DNA of 64,000 nt from Zoroaster sp. YZ-2022. Its lineage: Eukaryota; Echinodermata; Asteroidea; Forcipulatida; Zoroasteridae. Each line of letters begins with the position of its first letter. Position 1 is the first letter of the stretch. The stretch lies in assembly GCA_029582265.1 (NCBI GenBank), contig CM055819.1, forward strand, positions 28,843,064 through 28,907,063, in the 5' to 3' direction. A program made the translations under genes and the position numbers. This document shows positions 1 to 11,474 of this stretch, piece by piece. The notes below the pieces were generated by a model that saw only the letters and a list, made by a program, of their open reading frames with translations, was not told where the DNA came from and did not search any database.

Positions 1-118
1 CATTCCCGACCTTGGTGTTGCACTTTGCTGTGGAAGTGCGAAATGAGCAACCTAGTTAGATTGCTACCCTTCGGTAGAATGGCTGGGTACTTTATGATGT
101 CTGCAACCTCTGCATTTC
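1..118 (-). pseudogene. Pao integrase, N-terminal zinc-binding fragment
   Basis: After the preceding frame stops at 119, shifted minus-strand frames keep reading integrase-like sequence: a segment like 'RNAEVADIIKYPAILPKGS' followed by an H-x-H stretch typical of the HHCC zinc-binding region that opens Pao and gypsy integrases. A frameshift near position 120 separates it from the RNase H side. The window ends before the catalytic DDE core, so nothing can be said about that. Confidence 0.6.
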
Positions 119-2200
119 TCAGGCGTCCCCAACTCTAAGAACACCCTCACGGTCCAGGAATGGATTCAAGTTGAAGATTTTGGCAGTTGCCATCACTCTA
201 CCTGAACTTGTCAATGACTGGATTTCCTCTAGGAAGGCTTGTTTTTGAACTAACTTCACAATTTGTGTTTCTGCCTCCTGTCTTTCTTGTGGTGTAGAGA
301 GGGTAAGTAGCCTTCTCTTCTGATCCAATCGTCTTATGCGTGCGACAGCTCCCAAAAGCTTTGACCAGTCAGAGAAGCGCGACAGACGATCCTCCCATTC
401 GAGTAATCTTGGTACAACAGTAGTCTGGAGCGATGTCACATTCTTTACTTCAGGATCGCCAACATTAAGTTGGCGGACTGGTTCCTCTGCTATTGCCAAA
501 TCTTTATTCCATAGGAACTCTGGACCTCTGAACCAGTTTGAGGCAAGCAACTCTTTGGCAAAGACTCCTCGTGAGGCATGGTCAGCTGGGTTCACCTCTG
601 TTGACACATAGTGCCATTGACTGGGCTCAGAGAACTGGCAGATTTTTTGGATTCTGTTGGCGACGAATATATGAAAACGTCTAGCCTTATTGCTTATGTA
701 GCCAAGCACGACCTGGGAGTCTGTCCAGAAGAATTCCTGGTCGATGGTGACTTCCAGTTCCTCTTTTATCATGTGACCCATCAGCACTGACACTACAGCA
801 GCCGTCAACTCTGGTCGAGGAATAGTAACTATCTTGGACGGAGCAACTCTAGCCTTTCCGGCTACTAGTGTGCAATGAACCTCATCTTCTGCAATAAATC
901 GCAGATACGAACACTGTCCATACCCATGTGTACTGGCGTCAGAGAAATGATGAAGTTCCACGCTGACGACCTTTCCAAAACCATTTGGCACGTAGCACCG
1001 AGGTATGTGAATCTCTTTCAGGTTACTGAGGTCATCATTCCACTTCTCCCACCTTGGGCGTAGTTTGTCAGGAAGTGGATCATCCCAGTCCACTCCATTT
1101 TGGCACATTTCCTGGAGGATTCCCTTGCCAATAAGAACAAAAGGGGCAAGGAACCCAAGAGGGTCATATATAGAGGCAACTGAAGACAAGATTCCCCTAC
1201 GTGTCAATGAGTGATCCTTGGATTGGATGTGGAAGTTAAACATGTCTGTCTCTACACACCATTGGATGCCAAGAGCCCTCTCTGTTGGAAGAGCATCACT
1301 TCCAAGATCCACATCCTTCACTCCAGCGGCACGGTCAGCTGCCGGAATGGTCTCCATGACTTCTCTGCTGTTTGAGATGAATTTGTGGAGGCGCAGCCCT
1401 CCTCTGGCACATACCTCTTGCGCCTCTTTCACCAACCTTTTCGCTTCATCTTCGGTTTCGGTGCTTTTCAAACCATCATCGACGTAGAAGTTCCTCTTGA
1501 TAAACGATGCTGCTAGTGGGAATTCATTCTCATGCTGATTTGCCAGGTGTTTCAAGCCGTAGTTGGCACACCCTGGGATGAAGCTGCACCAAATAGGTGG
1601 ACCTTCATGCGGTATTCCTGAGGCTTATTACTTGCGTTGCCATTCTCCCACCATAGGAACCGTAAGTAGTCACGGTCTTCTTCATTTACGAGAAACTGGT
1701 GGAACATCCTCTCTATGTCACACATAGACGGCTATGGGATGTTCTCTGAACCGACACAGCACTCCAAACAACTTGTTTATCAAGTCCGGTCCGGTAAGTA
1801 GATGACCATTCAGCGAAGTCCCAGCATGGCGTGCAGAACAATCGAAAACCACTCTGATTTTTCCTGGTTTTGAGGGTGATACACTCCATGGTGTGGAATG
1901 TACCAAACCCTTCCTTCCTCTCCTTGGCTCTCAACCTTCTCTGCATGACCACTCTCTATGATATCTTCCATAAACTTCTTGTAGTCAGAATGGTACTTTG
2001 GGTTGGTGTCGAACTTCCTGTTGAGGTGGTTAAGACGAACTGGGCTGTTCTCTTGTTGTTCGGCAACGTGGGTTTGCCATCCTTGAAGGGAAGTGACATG
2101 CTGAAGTGACCACCGCTCGTCTGATGAATGCTGGTCTCTAGGTGGTTGATAAACTTAATATCCTCTTGGGATATGGTCTTCTCGGCATGATGTTTCTCTG
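119..2200 (-). pseudogene. Pao reverse transcriptase and RNase H (peptidase A17/RT region)
   Basis: The intact piece is 119-1555 (478 residues). It opens with the RT palm (FYVDD near residue 25) and continues through a connection domain (SIYDPLGFLAPF). An RNase H fold follows, with acidic residues visible in FSDAST, RPELTAA, TDSQVVLGY and NPADHASRG. Upstream, about 1560-2110 holds the RT fingers in other frames: a 'YKKFMEDIIESGHAEKV' segment, [24 protein letters not shown] and DIERMFHQF. At least three frameshifts lie between these blocks. The protein would copy the element RNA in a cytoplasmic particle. With these breaks the copy is inactive, or the sequence contains indel errors. The many short plus-strand reading frames here are shadows of it. 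Confidence 0.88.
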
Positions 2201-2418
2201 AGAAATCAGCTTCTAGTATGCTGATTACGTTCCACGGCGATATGCATGGGGCCTCCTTTACCGAGACACGGTGGCAGAAACTGGGAGTGCGACTGTTGGT
2301 ACTTTGCTCATCATATCAACGATGGTCCAACCAAGGTCGGTCTTGACAGCATATGGTTCTTCATCTGATCCAACTATGGTTTGTCGTGGTGCCAAGGCTT
2401 GTGAGCAATTGTATCCGA

Positions 2419-3148
2419 TCAGCATTCCCACCCACAGTTCTGTAGAGGTGCAATCTCATGGATTATGCTGTAGAGGTGGGACCATCTTCTAGCAGTGTCT
2501 GCAGTGGGGATGTGGGACTTGTCCACCGGGATGAAATCCCTTGTGTACGATCGTGGAATTTGTATTCTGTTAGACGAAGACATCCCTCTGACTAGTATGT
2601 TTGTGACTGCGCTACAATCTATCATGGAAGATGCAGAAGTCATAGTGGAGAGCTTCAATCGCACTGGCTCACAGTGGGCTGAAATAGACCTGGCGGTATT
2701 GTCCAATATAAACGTGCTGTCGCTTTGTGTGTCTAACAGAGCATAAGTGAGAACTTCCTTCGAAGGTGTTTCTGCTGACGACACCCATACTGGGACTATC
2801 ATTGAGGTCCCCCTGGCATTTTCCAGATGGACACCACAAGACACCGCCGTTACTATTTCCTCTCTTTGGTGACTTCACTTCCCTTTGGTTGGAGGACTTA
2901 CTCTCTGTTGTATCATAATGGAGCATCGTAGGGTGTCTTCCTTTACATTTGTCACAGGTATGTCTTCGTCGACAATCCTTTGAGAGATGTCCCTTCTTGA
3001 GGCAACCAAAGCACAGTCTGTTTTCCTGGACAAACTTCTTTCTATCATCCAGTGACTTGCTTGCGAAGCCGGGGCATCTACTTATGTGGTGATCCGTTGA
3101 CTTGCAATACAGACAAGGTTTTGGCTGGAATGCTGGTTTGGAGGGCAA
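2419..3148 (-). pseudogene. Pao gag zinc knuckles and aspartic protease
   Basis: One frame (2669-3148) carries cysteine/histidine clusters: CLYC...H, then CFGCLKKGHLSKDC, a retroviral-type CCHC knuckle, then CDKC. These are expected at the gag C-terminus, where they bind RNA. A shifted frame (2419-2844) carries ALLDTQSDSTF, the DTQS variant of the retropepsin active site typical of Pao elements (DUF1758). The two frames overlap, and the natural polyprotein would read through, so a frameshift lies near 2800-2850. The protease would release gag and pol products. I see no second protease lobe, as expected for a dimeric enzyme. Confidence 0.8.
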
Positions 3149-4802
3149 CTGGCTTTCGTTGGACTTCTCAACTTCGCTTGATGCAGTTGTGAGAGTCGTT
3201 CATCTGCTGCGATTGGCTTTTCTTCTTTCGCCTGTTTTAGTCTCTTCTGTCCCCGAGGTCTCTGTTCCTTTTAGTGCATACAACGATGAAATAGGATTAC
3301 ATGCAACACGGGCTTCTTTCCGCACAAACTTCACAAACTCTTCAAAACCAGGATAGTTGCCTGTGTCGTCCAGCCTATATGAGACTTGCCGATTCCAGCG
3401 AGCTACCGCCCAATCTGGTAACTTCGACAGTAGACGTCCGGTTTTCCTCGCAGATCATCCAGTATTTTTAGCGCAGGAACATGAGGTATGGCATCATTAC
3501 ACGCCTTCAGGAAATCTGCAAACTGTTGTAGGCCGGTCGCATCTTTGGGGCTTATCTTCTGCCAGCCTGATAACTTATCTCTGAAGGCCTTTTGTATTTT
3601 GAAGGGATGGTAGGCGCCCTCAAGCAGCTGCCATGCTCCCTCGTATGACTCAATTGATGTATTATAAAAAGCCTTGTACTGCTTTCAGTGCTTCACCGCC
3701 CAAGTATCTCTTGAGATAATACACTCTCTCCGCTGTTGAGATGGCCTTCGACTCGATGAGCGTCTTAAAGCTGGCTTTCCACTCCATAGCGGATGGCCTC
3801 ACCCGTAAACACACTTGGTTCTGGTGGAGGCAATTTGTGAGTGACATGCAGTCCTGGAGACTGCGGACCAGGACTGCTATTTGACCATCCTCGGATACTT
3901 GGGCTGACTTTGGTAGTGTCTTCTGTGCTCCGTCAAGAGAGTGACCTATATCACTACTGTCATTAAAGCCCTGCACTCCGGTCATACACTTCAATTGTGC
4001 ACGGCCTTGTCCACCTCTTTCTCTATTTCTAGTCGCTCTATTTCTCTCCTTTTCTTCTCCTGTTGTCGTTGCAATTCATCGAGCTCTGCTTGCTTTTCTC
4101 TTGACCTCCAGAATCTTTATTTCAGCCTCTTGAGCTGCTAATTCGGCAGCAGCCTTTACTCGCCTCACCGATAGACTGTCTGAAAGGTGGGACGATGCTC
4201 GGCTGGATGGTGCCGAAGAAGATTGATGCATTGTTGTCTGCGTGTAGTACTTTTCTCAATTGACTTGAAACATCTGCATCTGTATCTTCCTTGTCTGCAA
4301 CCACCCTCAATAGTTGTTTGGCTATTGCTGCACAAGTGTCAACCCGTCGCCGCATTTCTTGTTCAGGTGGGCTAAGTTCCTGGCAGGCTTCGTATACTTC
4401 AATCAGTTCATCTCGGGCACTGTGCAATGACGAAGATATTTGGTTCAAAGTATGCTCTGTACAGAAGCCCTTCAGCACTTTCCTTACATTCTTGCAGCAA
4501 TCCTTCCAAGATTCGTATTTGTGATCAAAGTCTTTCTTCAATCTCCGTTCACCTTTTTAGCCTTCTCTGAGGCTTGCAATTCTGTCATCTTGGCTGTTAA
4601 TTGCATGTCCTGCTGCTCTTCGGGTTTCAGATTCGCTCTCGGCTGCTTTACTCAGTTGAAGGATTTTTTCTTGATTCTGAAAAATAGCTTCTAAAATCCT
4701 TTCTCTTTCTGTAGGATCATCTACTGTCTCGAGGGTTGTCGTGTATTTTTCTATTTCTTCTTCAAGCTGATTCACCTGTTCATTTATTTCCTTACTAGCC
4801 AT
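3149..4802 (-). pseudogene. Pao gag, N-terminal and DUF1759-like region
   Basis: The start is the ATG at 4800-4802 (MASKEINEQVNQLEEEI). It is followed by a heptad-rich, Glu/Lys-rich coiled coil of about 80 residues. An in-frame TAA at 4557-4559 interrupts it, and the same frame resumes to about 4122. A shifted frame at 3662-3994 contains a WKASFKTLIES segment and YYLKRYLGGEALKAVQGF, the pattern of the DUF1759 gag domain. About 3150-3660 reads only in fragments. The protein would form the particle shell. No host-gene explanation fits the order of domains. Confidence 0.75.
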
Positions 4803-5312
4803 CGCATTAATTTAGGAACAATATCAATGCAAAATAATTTCACACCACTTTCTTAAATTACCTTCATCAACAATTACAAATATTTGTGTTGAATGAAACA
4901 CGAGTGCACCTTTAAATTTATTGTAATAACCTCAAATGAAGGTGCACTGTGCTGTAAATTACACAAAATTGAACCGTAAATGTACAGTATGCAATGGGCA
5001 AAGAATCAGCAAAATATGTATGGTAAATAATTAATCAAAGAAAATACATGTACCATATTCAATGAGCAAAATTAATCATCAAGCAATACACATCAAGCAA
5101 TGAGTTAAAATCAATTAATCAACGATACTGCATAGTGAACAGAAATTGATGTTTTCACCATGTAGTAAAGTGTAAAAATTGATCTTAATTATCACACAAC
5201 AACCTTGAAAATGTATCCAGGGATGGTTTTACACTCTGGTTTTTGAACAGTTTGACAGAACACTCTACACGTTGTTGCTCTCAATAAAGTACAGTACATG
5301 GAACAACGTTTG

Positions 5313-5431
5313 TTATTTGACCGTCAACGACCGACTGTTTGTTGTCTAGTTCTGTGTGCACCGTTCGCGTTATTTTACCGTCAATATGACCGACTGTTCG
5401 TTGTCAAGTTCCGTGTAGTTTTGCACCATTT
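5313..5431 (+). repeat. Imperfect tandem duplication of about 55-60 bp
   Basis: Two adjacent copies share 'accgtcaa', 'gaccgactgtt', 'gttgtc' and 'agttc.gtgt' in the same order. Duplicated promoter-proximal blocks are common in LTRs, so this could be part of the Pao LTR, but position is the only support. Confidence 0.5.
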
Positions 5432-6668
5432 GTGGTCCTCCTGAAGTTTTATTCTCCCGATGTTGATCAGCTCTCTCGTCTCCTGGTCTTTCTCTGTCAC
5501 TGTGCTGATCCGTGCTTCAGATGTTCCACACGATGCTGTTGTGCCTGAATCTTTGGTGCTACATGAACCTGGATTGCTGCATGGCTACGGTGCTGCTCGA
5601 AGTTTACCTAGCCTCGTTTTCTTCATCATGGGCCAGGGATGACGACAACTTTGGTTTAGTTTCCACGCTTAACTCAAGGTAACTCTGCATTCAGAGGGCA
5701 GTGAGATCTTACTGTAGCTGCACCCGACTACCAATACTCAATTAAACGATTTGGCGGACACGTTCTTACAGATGCCTTGACTTTGAGTCTTTATTCTTGT
5801 TTCAAGATGTACATATCTTTGACCATAAATCTTGACTTCATAAAATCTCTACATGGACATCGTAAGATCTATCAAACAGGAAAATACCAACAATAGTAAT
5901 GAGTATAGATCTCAACAATATGGGAAAACAACTGATAATGTCACAATGAAAAGTTCCAAAACTTCATTCCAAACACATACATTTACGTGGGCAGTGTGAT
6001 ATGCAGTATGTATAAATGACACTAAAATTCGTTCTAAAAACCCTTATTTTCTCACAATAATCATATGAATGCAAGACCAAAATTATAACCATTACTAAAA
6101 AGAGACAGTCATTACCTCGTGGGCCTGTAGAGGGTGAGCTTAAATCTTGGGATGATCACAGAAATTATGGATTAAGAATCATCAACAACAGCACTGGAAT
6201 TGTCACATTGTCGGAAAAGTAGGCCATTTTGAAGAAGCAATGCATTATGGGAAAATTATAAGTTACACAAATTTCCTCAGAAATACCATAGAAATTTACA
6301 GAAACTTAATTGCAATCCGGCAAAAATGTTACCTTCAAAAAAGGATCAATATCTAGGACATATTTTAGCTAATTCTAAAACTTTGATCATGTGACCATAA
6401 CAAACATGGCGGCCTCCACATGTAAACAAAGGATGGCTCTAGCATGCATTGTTCATGCATCAGGAAATACACTGTTTATAGGCAACCGTATCCTTTCTAA
6501 ACTACATGTACGCCACATTGAAGGTATGATATCTGGAATATTTAGTTATCATCCTAAAGCCTCTTAGAAAATGCAGGTAAGTTAAGTTGGGGAAAAATGA
6601 CTCAAAATAAACCAAGAGGATTTCTAGAGCGTCCGCTACACACAGTGAAGACAAACGAACATTTAAAC

Positions 6669-6735
6669 CAATCTATGATGGCCAGGATCAACAAAAGTGT
6701 ACTAAAACACTAGCCCGAAAGCAATTGTTGGTCCA
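6669..6735 (+). repeat. Dispersed repeat block also present at 39812-39880
   Basis: The block reads accaatct, then ggccaggat, acaaaagtgt, then cactagcccgaaagc. A similar series in the same orientation occurs near 39812-39880. Both are followed or preceded by AT-rich low-complexity DNA, so I read them as copies of one decayed interspersed repeat, possibly a LINE 3' region. Confidence 0.55.
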
Positions 6736-7211
6736 GTCACAGACAGGATTCACAAAATATAAATTAATATAAAAGTCAATAGTCAAAACTGAATTGCAAA
6801 ATATACATAAATAAATACATAAAGAAATACGAATCAATGAGCAAAATAAAAATGGATTTATAACTATATAAGTTGATAATAAAGACAATTAAGAGAAAAG
6901 ATGATAATTAAATGTACAATTTTTCAGTCAACATAACAGACATACATGTACATTAACTGTCTCACCTTGTTTCATTGTGTTTCAGGAATGTTCCAGTGAT
7001 ATTGGGTCACATACATGTTATATGTAAGGCATGGACAGATTTGATTGGTTGTTGCCTTTGTACGTCACTGTCTATTTCTCATCGATAATGTAAATTTTCT
7101 CTATTGTCATGTTAACAGCTGTGTAAGCTGGAATTGCATTGTATTTCCTTCATCCCCTACCAGGTACATACAGTGTATGTTGTATGGAAAGATTGGCAAG
7201 TTAATTGAATA

Positions 7212-7546
7212 ACCCTAACTCCCTAGGCCCATTTTGCTTACACATAACCTGAATCCTTCCTAACTCCCTAGGCCCATTTTGCTTACACATACACATACAT
7301 GTACATGTAACCTGAATCCTTCCTAACTCCCTAGGCCCATTTTGCTTACACATAACCTGAATCCTTCCTAACTCCCTAGGCCCATTTTGCTTACACATAA
7401 CCCGAATCCTCCCTAACTCCCTCGGCCCATTTTGCTTACACATAACCTGAATCCTTCCTAACTCCCTAGGCCCATTTGCTTACACATAACCTGAATCCTT
7501 CCTAACTCCCTAGGCCCATTTGCTTACACATAACCTGAATCTTATT
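7212..7546 (+). repeat. 45-bp minisatellite, about 7 copies
   Basis: The unit is about 45 bp, running from 'taactccctaggcccatttt' through 'gcttacacataacctgaatc' to 'cttcc'. The second copy has an insert of the type acatacatgtacatgta, which lengthens that interval, and the last copies lack one T in the T-run. Because 45 is divisible by three, the minus strand shows a spurious repeating peptide (MCKQNGPRELGRIQV). A single detached copy lies at 9063-9105. The array starts right after 'aataaccctaac', which resembles telomeric DNA. Confidence 0.9.
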
Positions 7547-8095
7547 CTTATTAGGTGTTCGAGCGCGCAGCGCGAACACCTATTGTTTTTGTACTGTTTT
7601 TAAAAAAAATTTTTTTTTACATCGTTTTCTCAGTGGCGCTTGTCTGGCAACAAAGGCATCCTTGCTAAGCATTTACAGCCTTCAAACTTAACACATGAAC
7701 AGAACATAACAAGCTGACGAAACCGTTTGCTGTGACATCATGATTACGTCATGATTACATGTACGTCATCAGGTTTCGAATTACGCTAAATCAAAGTTTA
7801 ATATTTCAAAAAATTATATCTCATGAACCACAAAAGATATTTTCATAATCTTTGCATCATCTGAAAGATCTTTAATTATGTGATGTTTCGTTTTTCGATG
7901 TGACCCCAATCTGACCTCTCCTTCCGGTGGAAACCGGAAGTTGAATATTTCAAAAAATCATATCTCTAGAACCATAGAAGATATTTTCACAATATTTTCA
8001 TCATCTTAACGATCTTGAACTATGTCACATTTCGTTTTCAGACGTAACCCCAATCTGACCTTTCTTTCCGGTTGAAACCGGAAGGTTAAGTGAAA
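7547..8095 (+). repeat. Hairpin-headed repeat with duplicated 145-bp body
   Basis: It opens with a GC-rich hairpin, aggtgttcg at 7554 pairing with cgaacacct near 7581. A T-rich stretch follows, then a body repeated twice in tandem (about 7796-7940 and 7941-8087). Each body copy runs from 'atatttcaaaaaat' through 'gaccccaatctgacct' (or its variant) and ends in a small palindrome, cttccggt..aaaccggaag. No coding potential is seen. It looks like an interspersed non-coding element; I cannot name its family. Confidence 0.6.
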
Positions 8096-9062
8096 TAGTA
8101 TGCTGAATTACTATTCCCTGTATGTACGAATAGCCCATATCGCGCGTGCACAGAATACGTAAACACAGCAATATAGTTTAATATAGGCCTACAACGTAAC
8201 GGAATGAAATGAGTGTGGAATATTTCTCCCTTTTTTACATGATATTGGGTCACAAATGTTCCTTCCTCAAGTCATAACCTCTCAATATAACAAACCTGAA
8301 GAATTTTTTTTGGGAAAATGCATGGAAATTTACACCATTCTCATTCAATGCGGCATTTGTACGGTACATGTCCCGCAGTGTAACATGAGTATGTGTGTTG
8401 TGTATGAAGCGTCAGTGAAATTTGTGCTTTGTTCAGACTGCTTCGCAGAATCGTGCTTTAAAATAGAACGTGTCAAACGGCAGTTACAAGACTCAAACTG
8501 TCAGAGCAGATGTTGTGCCTACAATATAAGACTTTCCAGTACATCTACAAAAGGTAACTTTTCTTATAATTATGGTGATTTAGGTTTTTAGGGGTATTTA
8601 ATATACTGAACAGCAAAAGAAACGCAAGTCCGAGGACAGCAAAAGAAATGCAAGTCCGAGGTCTTGTCAAGTTTTCAAACAGAAGACAAACCATTTTGAT
8701 TCTAATCACTCATTTAATGAAAAATGCTTTCAATTTGTGAACTGAAAGTGACTGTTGAAATTGCATTGCAAGATTTTCACATTCAACCCGATAAGTGTTT
8801 TGAGCGTAAGCAGCAGGCAACATCGACCAACCGCCGCCAAACGTTCTCCGTCTTAAGCTGCTCCAAGGCAATCAGAAAAGTATTTAAACAGACATCTCAA
8901 CAAACACCCCAAACTATGACCCCCAAAATGTCAAGAACAACAGAACGAAAAAAATAAAAATAAAAAAATAATTAAATAAAAAATAAATAATAATAAAAAT
9001 GGACTTAATAGACAACAGACTTAATCACGGAAGTAAGATGACAGCGTAAGATGACAATCCTT
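8096..9062. other. No gene seen; short duplicated motif
   Basis: No supported gene. At 8619-8670 a 26-bp unit reading 'agcaaaagaaacgcaagtcc' plus 'gagg' occurs twice in tandem. It resembles the end of a DNA transposon, but no inverted partner was found. A Cys-rich 111-codon reading frame at 8256-8591 has no recognisable domain. About 8940-9000 is an A-rich simple sequence. Confidence 0.45.
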
Positions 9063-9420
9063 CCCAACTCCCTAGGCCCATTTGCTTACACATAACCTGA
9101 ATCCTCCAAAATCCTTCAGTAGTAAAGCAAGCACATGACATGTATGCACACATGTGTTTCTAATCCGTGTTACATGTACATGGCCAGGGACCCTCCCTGC
9201 ATGCATGGAGCAATAAACAGTGTCCACTGACCCAAGCACTGACCTTGCAATCACTACAACAAACATGGATGTACATGTACCATAGAAAGGCAAGTATGCC
9301 TAATAACCTCAATCCTCCAAAATCCTTCACTTTAGCATGTAACCTGAATCCTTCAAAATCTATCACTTTAATAACAAAGAGGATTTGGGAGGATTTGGGA
9401 AGGTTAGGGTTAAATAGCAT
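9063..9420. repeat. Detached, diverged relatives of the 45-bp repeat
   Basis: One near-complete copy of the 45-bp unit lies at 9063-9105. Partial motifs of the type 'cctgaatccttcaaaatc' follow near 9107, 9310 and 9343. The stretch ends with 'ggttagggttaa', just over one telomere-like hexamer pair. Related inverse motifs ('ttgattttgaaggattgagg') recur at 9791-9811 and 9840-9860. Confidence 0.6.
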
Positions 9421-10038
9421 TAATTGAAGGCTGATGCGTCTTATTTCAATATATAGACAAATCCCACGATGATGAAATTAATGTTGATCTGTGCAATTCC
9501 GGGTTTGATAACGAGGCTCTCAGTATTGACGCATGCACTGTATGATGGGAGCATGAGTCATTCTGTTGTCTACCTTGGTTTCAATGCGGAAGTGTGCAGA
9601 CTGGATCAGTTTGAAATTCGCCTATAGATTGATGTTATCCGTAAACTACCCCACTACCCATCGTCGCTGAATCGAAGGCATGAACCATGACCTGATCTGA
9701 CCTCACCTGACCTGACCTCACCTCACCTCACCTCACCTCGCATATTAAATATATATGCGCAGTGTTTTCTTACAGCCCACCAACTATTATCAATTGATTT
9801 TGAAGGGTTGAGGTTGGGATCCGCCATAAAACACACCGGTTGATTTTGAAGGATTGAGGTCATTACCATGTGATAAGAATCAAGGGGGTTAGGGTGAATT
9901 AACTGATTTTTGGATGTATGCATTCTCACAGTTTCCACGACAACCATTTCCTGACTTTGAAATACATGTACATGTCAAACTCTATGGTACATGAACACCA
10001 GTGGATTTCTCATGAGGGAAATCCCAAGTATAATGTTG
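9421..10038. other. No gene seen; short cctgac/cctcac repeat
   Basis: No coding support. At about 9690-9738 there is a simple run of cctgac and cctcac hexamers. The remainder is unremarkable AT-rich sequence with the two 'ttgattttgaaggattgagg'-type motifs noted for the preceding feature. Confidence 0.5.
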
Positions 10039-10263
10039 GTTATTGTTCAGGTATTCATTGGTGAATTTTCCATTATTGATTTTTTTTGGTCTTGATGTTG
10101 ATAATATATTTATCATGACTGTGCATGATATTGTACTAAATTTGTATGGTTATTGTTCAGGTATTCATTGGTGAATTTTCCATTATTGATTTTTTTTGGT
10201 CTTGATCATGATGTTGATAATCTATTTATCATGACTGTGCCTGATATTGTACTAAATTTGTAT
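10039..10263 (+). repeat. Tandem duplication of about 110 bp, two copies
   Basis: Two adjacent copies start 'ggttattgttcaggtattca' and end 'gtactaaatttgtat'. The second copy carries an extra 'catgat'-type insertion within 'cttgatcatgatgttgat'. Near-identity implies a recent event. Confidence 0.9.
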
Positions 10264-10512
10264 GGATTTTATAGTGTACGAAATGTCATTCATACTTTCA
10301 GTAGTATAGTGTACTGTCCTATATAAACTGTATTCAATACCTACCATATAGAAGTTGCTATGGTCCAAATCCAAGCGGGGGAGGGGGGTGCTAGCTGTTG
10401 ATGTAGGGACAAGAACTTCAGTTGGATATTAATGTCCCAGTCCCCCTCCTCCAAGCAGGGTAATTGGGGGTGGGGTGGTTTGGGGGATGGGTCCCCTCGT
10501 GGCACTTCCTGG

Positions 10513-10900
10513 CTACATGTTACGTATGTATGTATATCCCATAGCCTTGGAGGCCGTTGGGGGCGACATCTTGATGGCTCATAGTCGTTGCTGTGGGTTA
10601 TACTACTACACTTGGTGGCACCCATCTCCTCTCCAAGTGTTGCTTAATTAGCTACCAGAGACACCGGGGTAAACCCCTACTCTTGCATAATAAGTGTCAT
10701 TATGGGTTCTCGTGCACTGATGTTTCTAGTACACGGGACCTACGGCTTGACGTCCCATCCGAAGGACGAAGCAATTATGGTCAAGTGTCTTGCTCAAGGA
10801 CACAAGCGCCGTGACCGGCCAGGCTGGGATTCGAACCCACATTCTGATACCACCAGAACTTGAATCCAATGCACTAGACTGCTCGACCCACGACACTCCA
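10513..10900 (-). mobile_element. tRNA-derived SINE, family A
   Basis: On the minus strand it starts near 10900 with a tRNA-like head: box A-like 'gtgggtcgagcagtctag', then a long variable-arm-like segment, then box B 'gtgggttcgaatccc'. The conserved block 'tgtccttgagcaagacact' and a body ending 'ggctatgggatata' with a cata-type tail follow. It matches the plus-strand copy at 17028-17405 along its whole length. Non-autonomous; RNA polymerase III would transcribe it from the internal boxes. Confidence 0.88.
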
Positions 10901-11474
10901 CATGTATACGCCTGCAAGTACTTGAGGTCTAGACAAAATCAATGAAGTGTAATTAAATTAGACGATGGTAGATACCGGTACTGTTTAAGATTGGTTAAGG
11001 TTGGATCTTTTAAATGTGTCTGGGGGCAGCTGCTCTGTCTTGCTGGATGCGCGGTTTCAGCCAGTCAGAGTGAAGAAGACGCATGTGCGAGTGCGCATAT
11101 GTGTACGCACTTGAGTCCTCAAATGTAATGGTTGAAAACAGTTTGTTTCATTTTTTTTTTAGTACCAAAAAATTATAAATGTGGAAATGTTGACAACAAA
11201 ATCAGGAGGGCATTTATGAAAGGGAATAAAAAGCTAGATGTTTGGTCTTGTATGACTTGTATTCCCTGATTAGTAATTTTTTTTTTGTGGGGGGGGGGGG
11301 GGGTGTATGGTAGCAAAGAATTGCACAGACCTGAGCATAATTGTCAATATAACAGGAAAGACTTAGACTATAGTCTTATGTGTATGTATTCACTTAGAAT
11401 GAAGCACTCCACCCACAAACAAAAATATATATGTTTCATATTTCCTCTGCTGATGTTTCTGTTTGTAATGCACC
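10901..11474. other. No gene seen
   Basis: Non-coding sequence with a poly-T run (about 11150) and a T/G homopolymer junction at about 11279-11303. Nothing else is supported. Confidence 0.5.

Larger units (their letters stand above)
1..4802 (-). mobile_element. Pao/BEL LTR retrotransposon, decayed, truncated by window start
   Basis: Reading the minus strand from 4802 downward gives the Pao/BEL order: coiled-coil gag N-terminus, DUF1759-like gag block, CCHC zinc knuckles, aspartic protease, reverse transcriptase with YVDD, RNase H, then the zinc-binding start of integrase at the window edge. The frame is broken several times (stop near 4557-4559, shifts near 4120, 2420, 2000, 1720, 1560 and 120), so this copy cannot make a full polyprotein unless some breaks are sequencing errors. 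The integrase core and 3' LTR lie outside the window. I could not delimit a 5' LTR to the right of 4802. Family assignment rests on the YVDD motif followed by the Pao-type RNase H and on the DTQS protease motif. Confidence 0.9.
4803..7199. other. Non-coding stretch upstream of the Pao gag
   Basis: AT-rich sequence with no credible gene on either strand. It should contain the Pao 5' untranslated region and possibly its LTR, but I found no clear TG...CA pair or primer-binding site. It holds a short tandem duplication (5313-5431) and a block shared with another place in the window (6669-6735). Confidence 0.5.

Noticed and set aside
5700..5760. Primer-binding site for the Pao element (minus sense tggtagtcgggtgcagc)
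   Set aside because: Begins TGG but is not preceded by a CA-ended LTR, and I cannot match it to a tRNA 3' end.
7201..7443. Repeat peptide MCKQNGPRELGRIQV
   Set aside because: Translation of the 45-bp minisatellite; no start context, no domain.
8256..8591. Cys-rich 111-codon frame that might be a small secreted protein
   Set aside because: No signal peptide, no recognisable cysteine pattern, and no splice or polyadenylation context that supports it.
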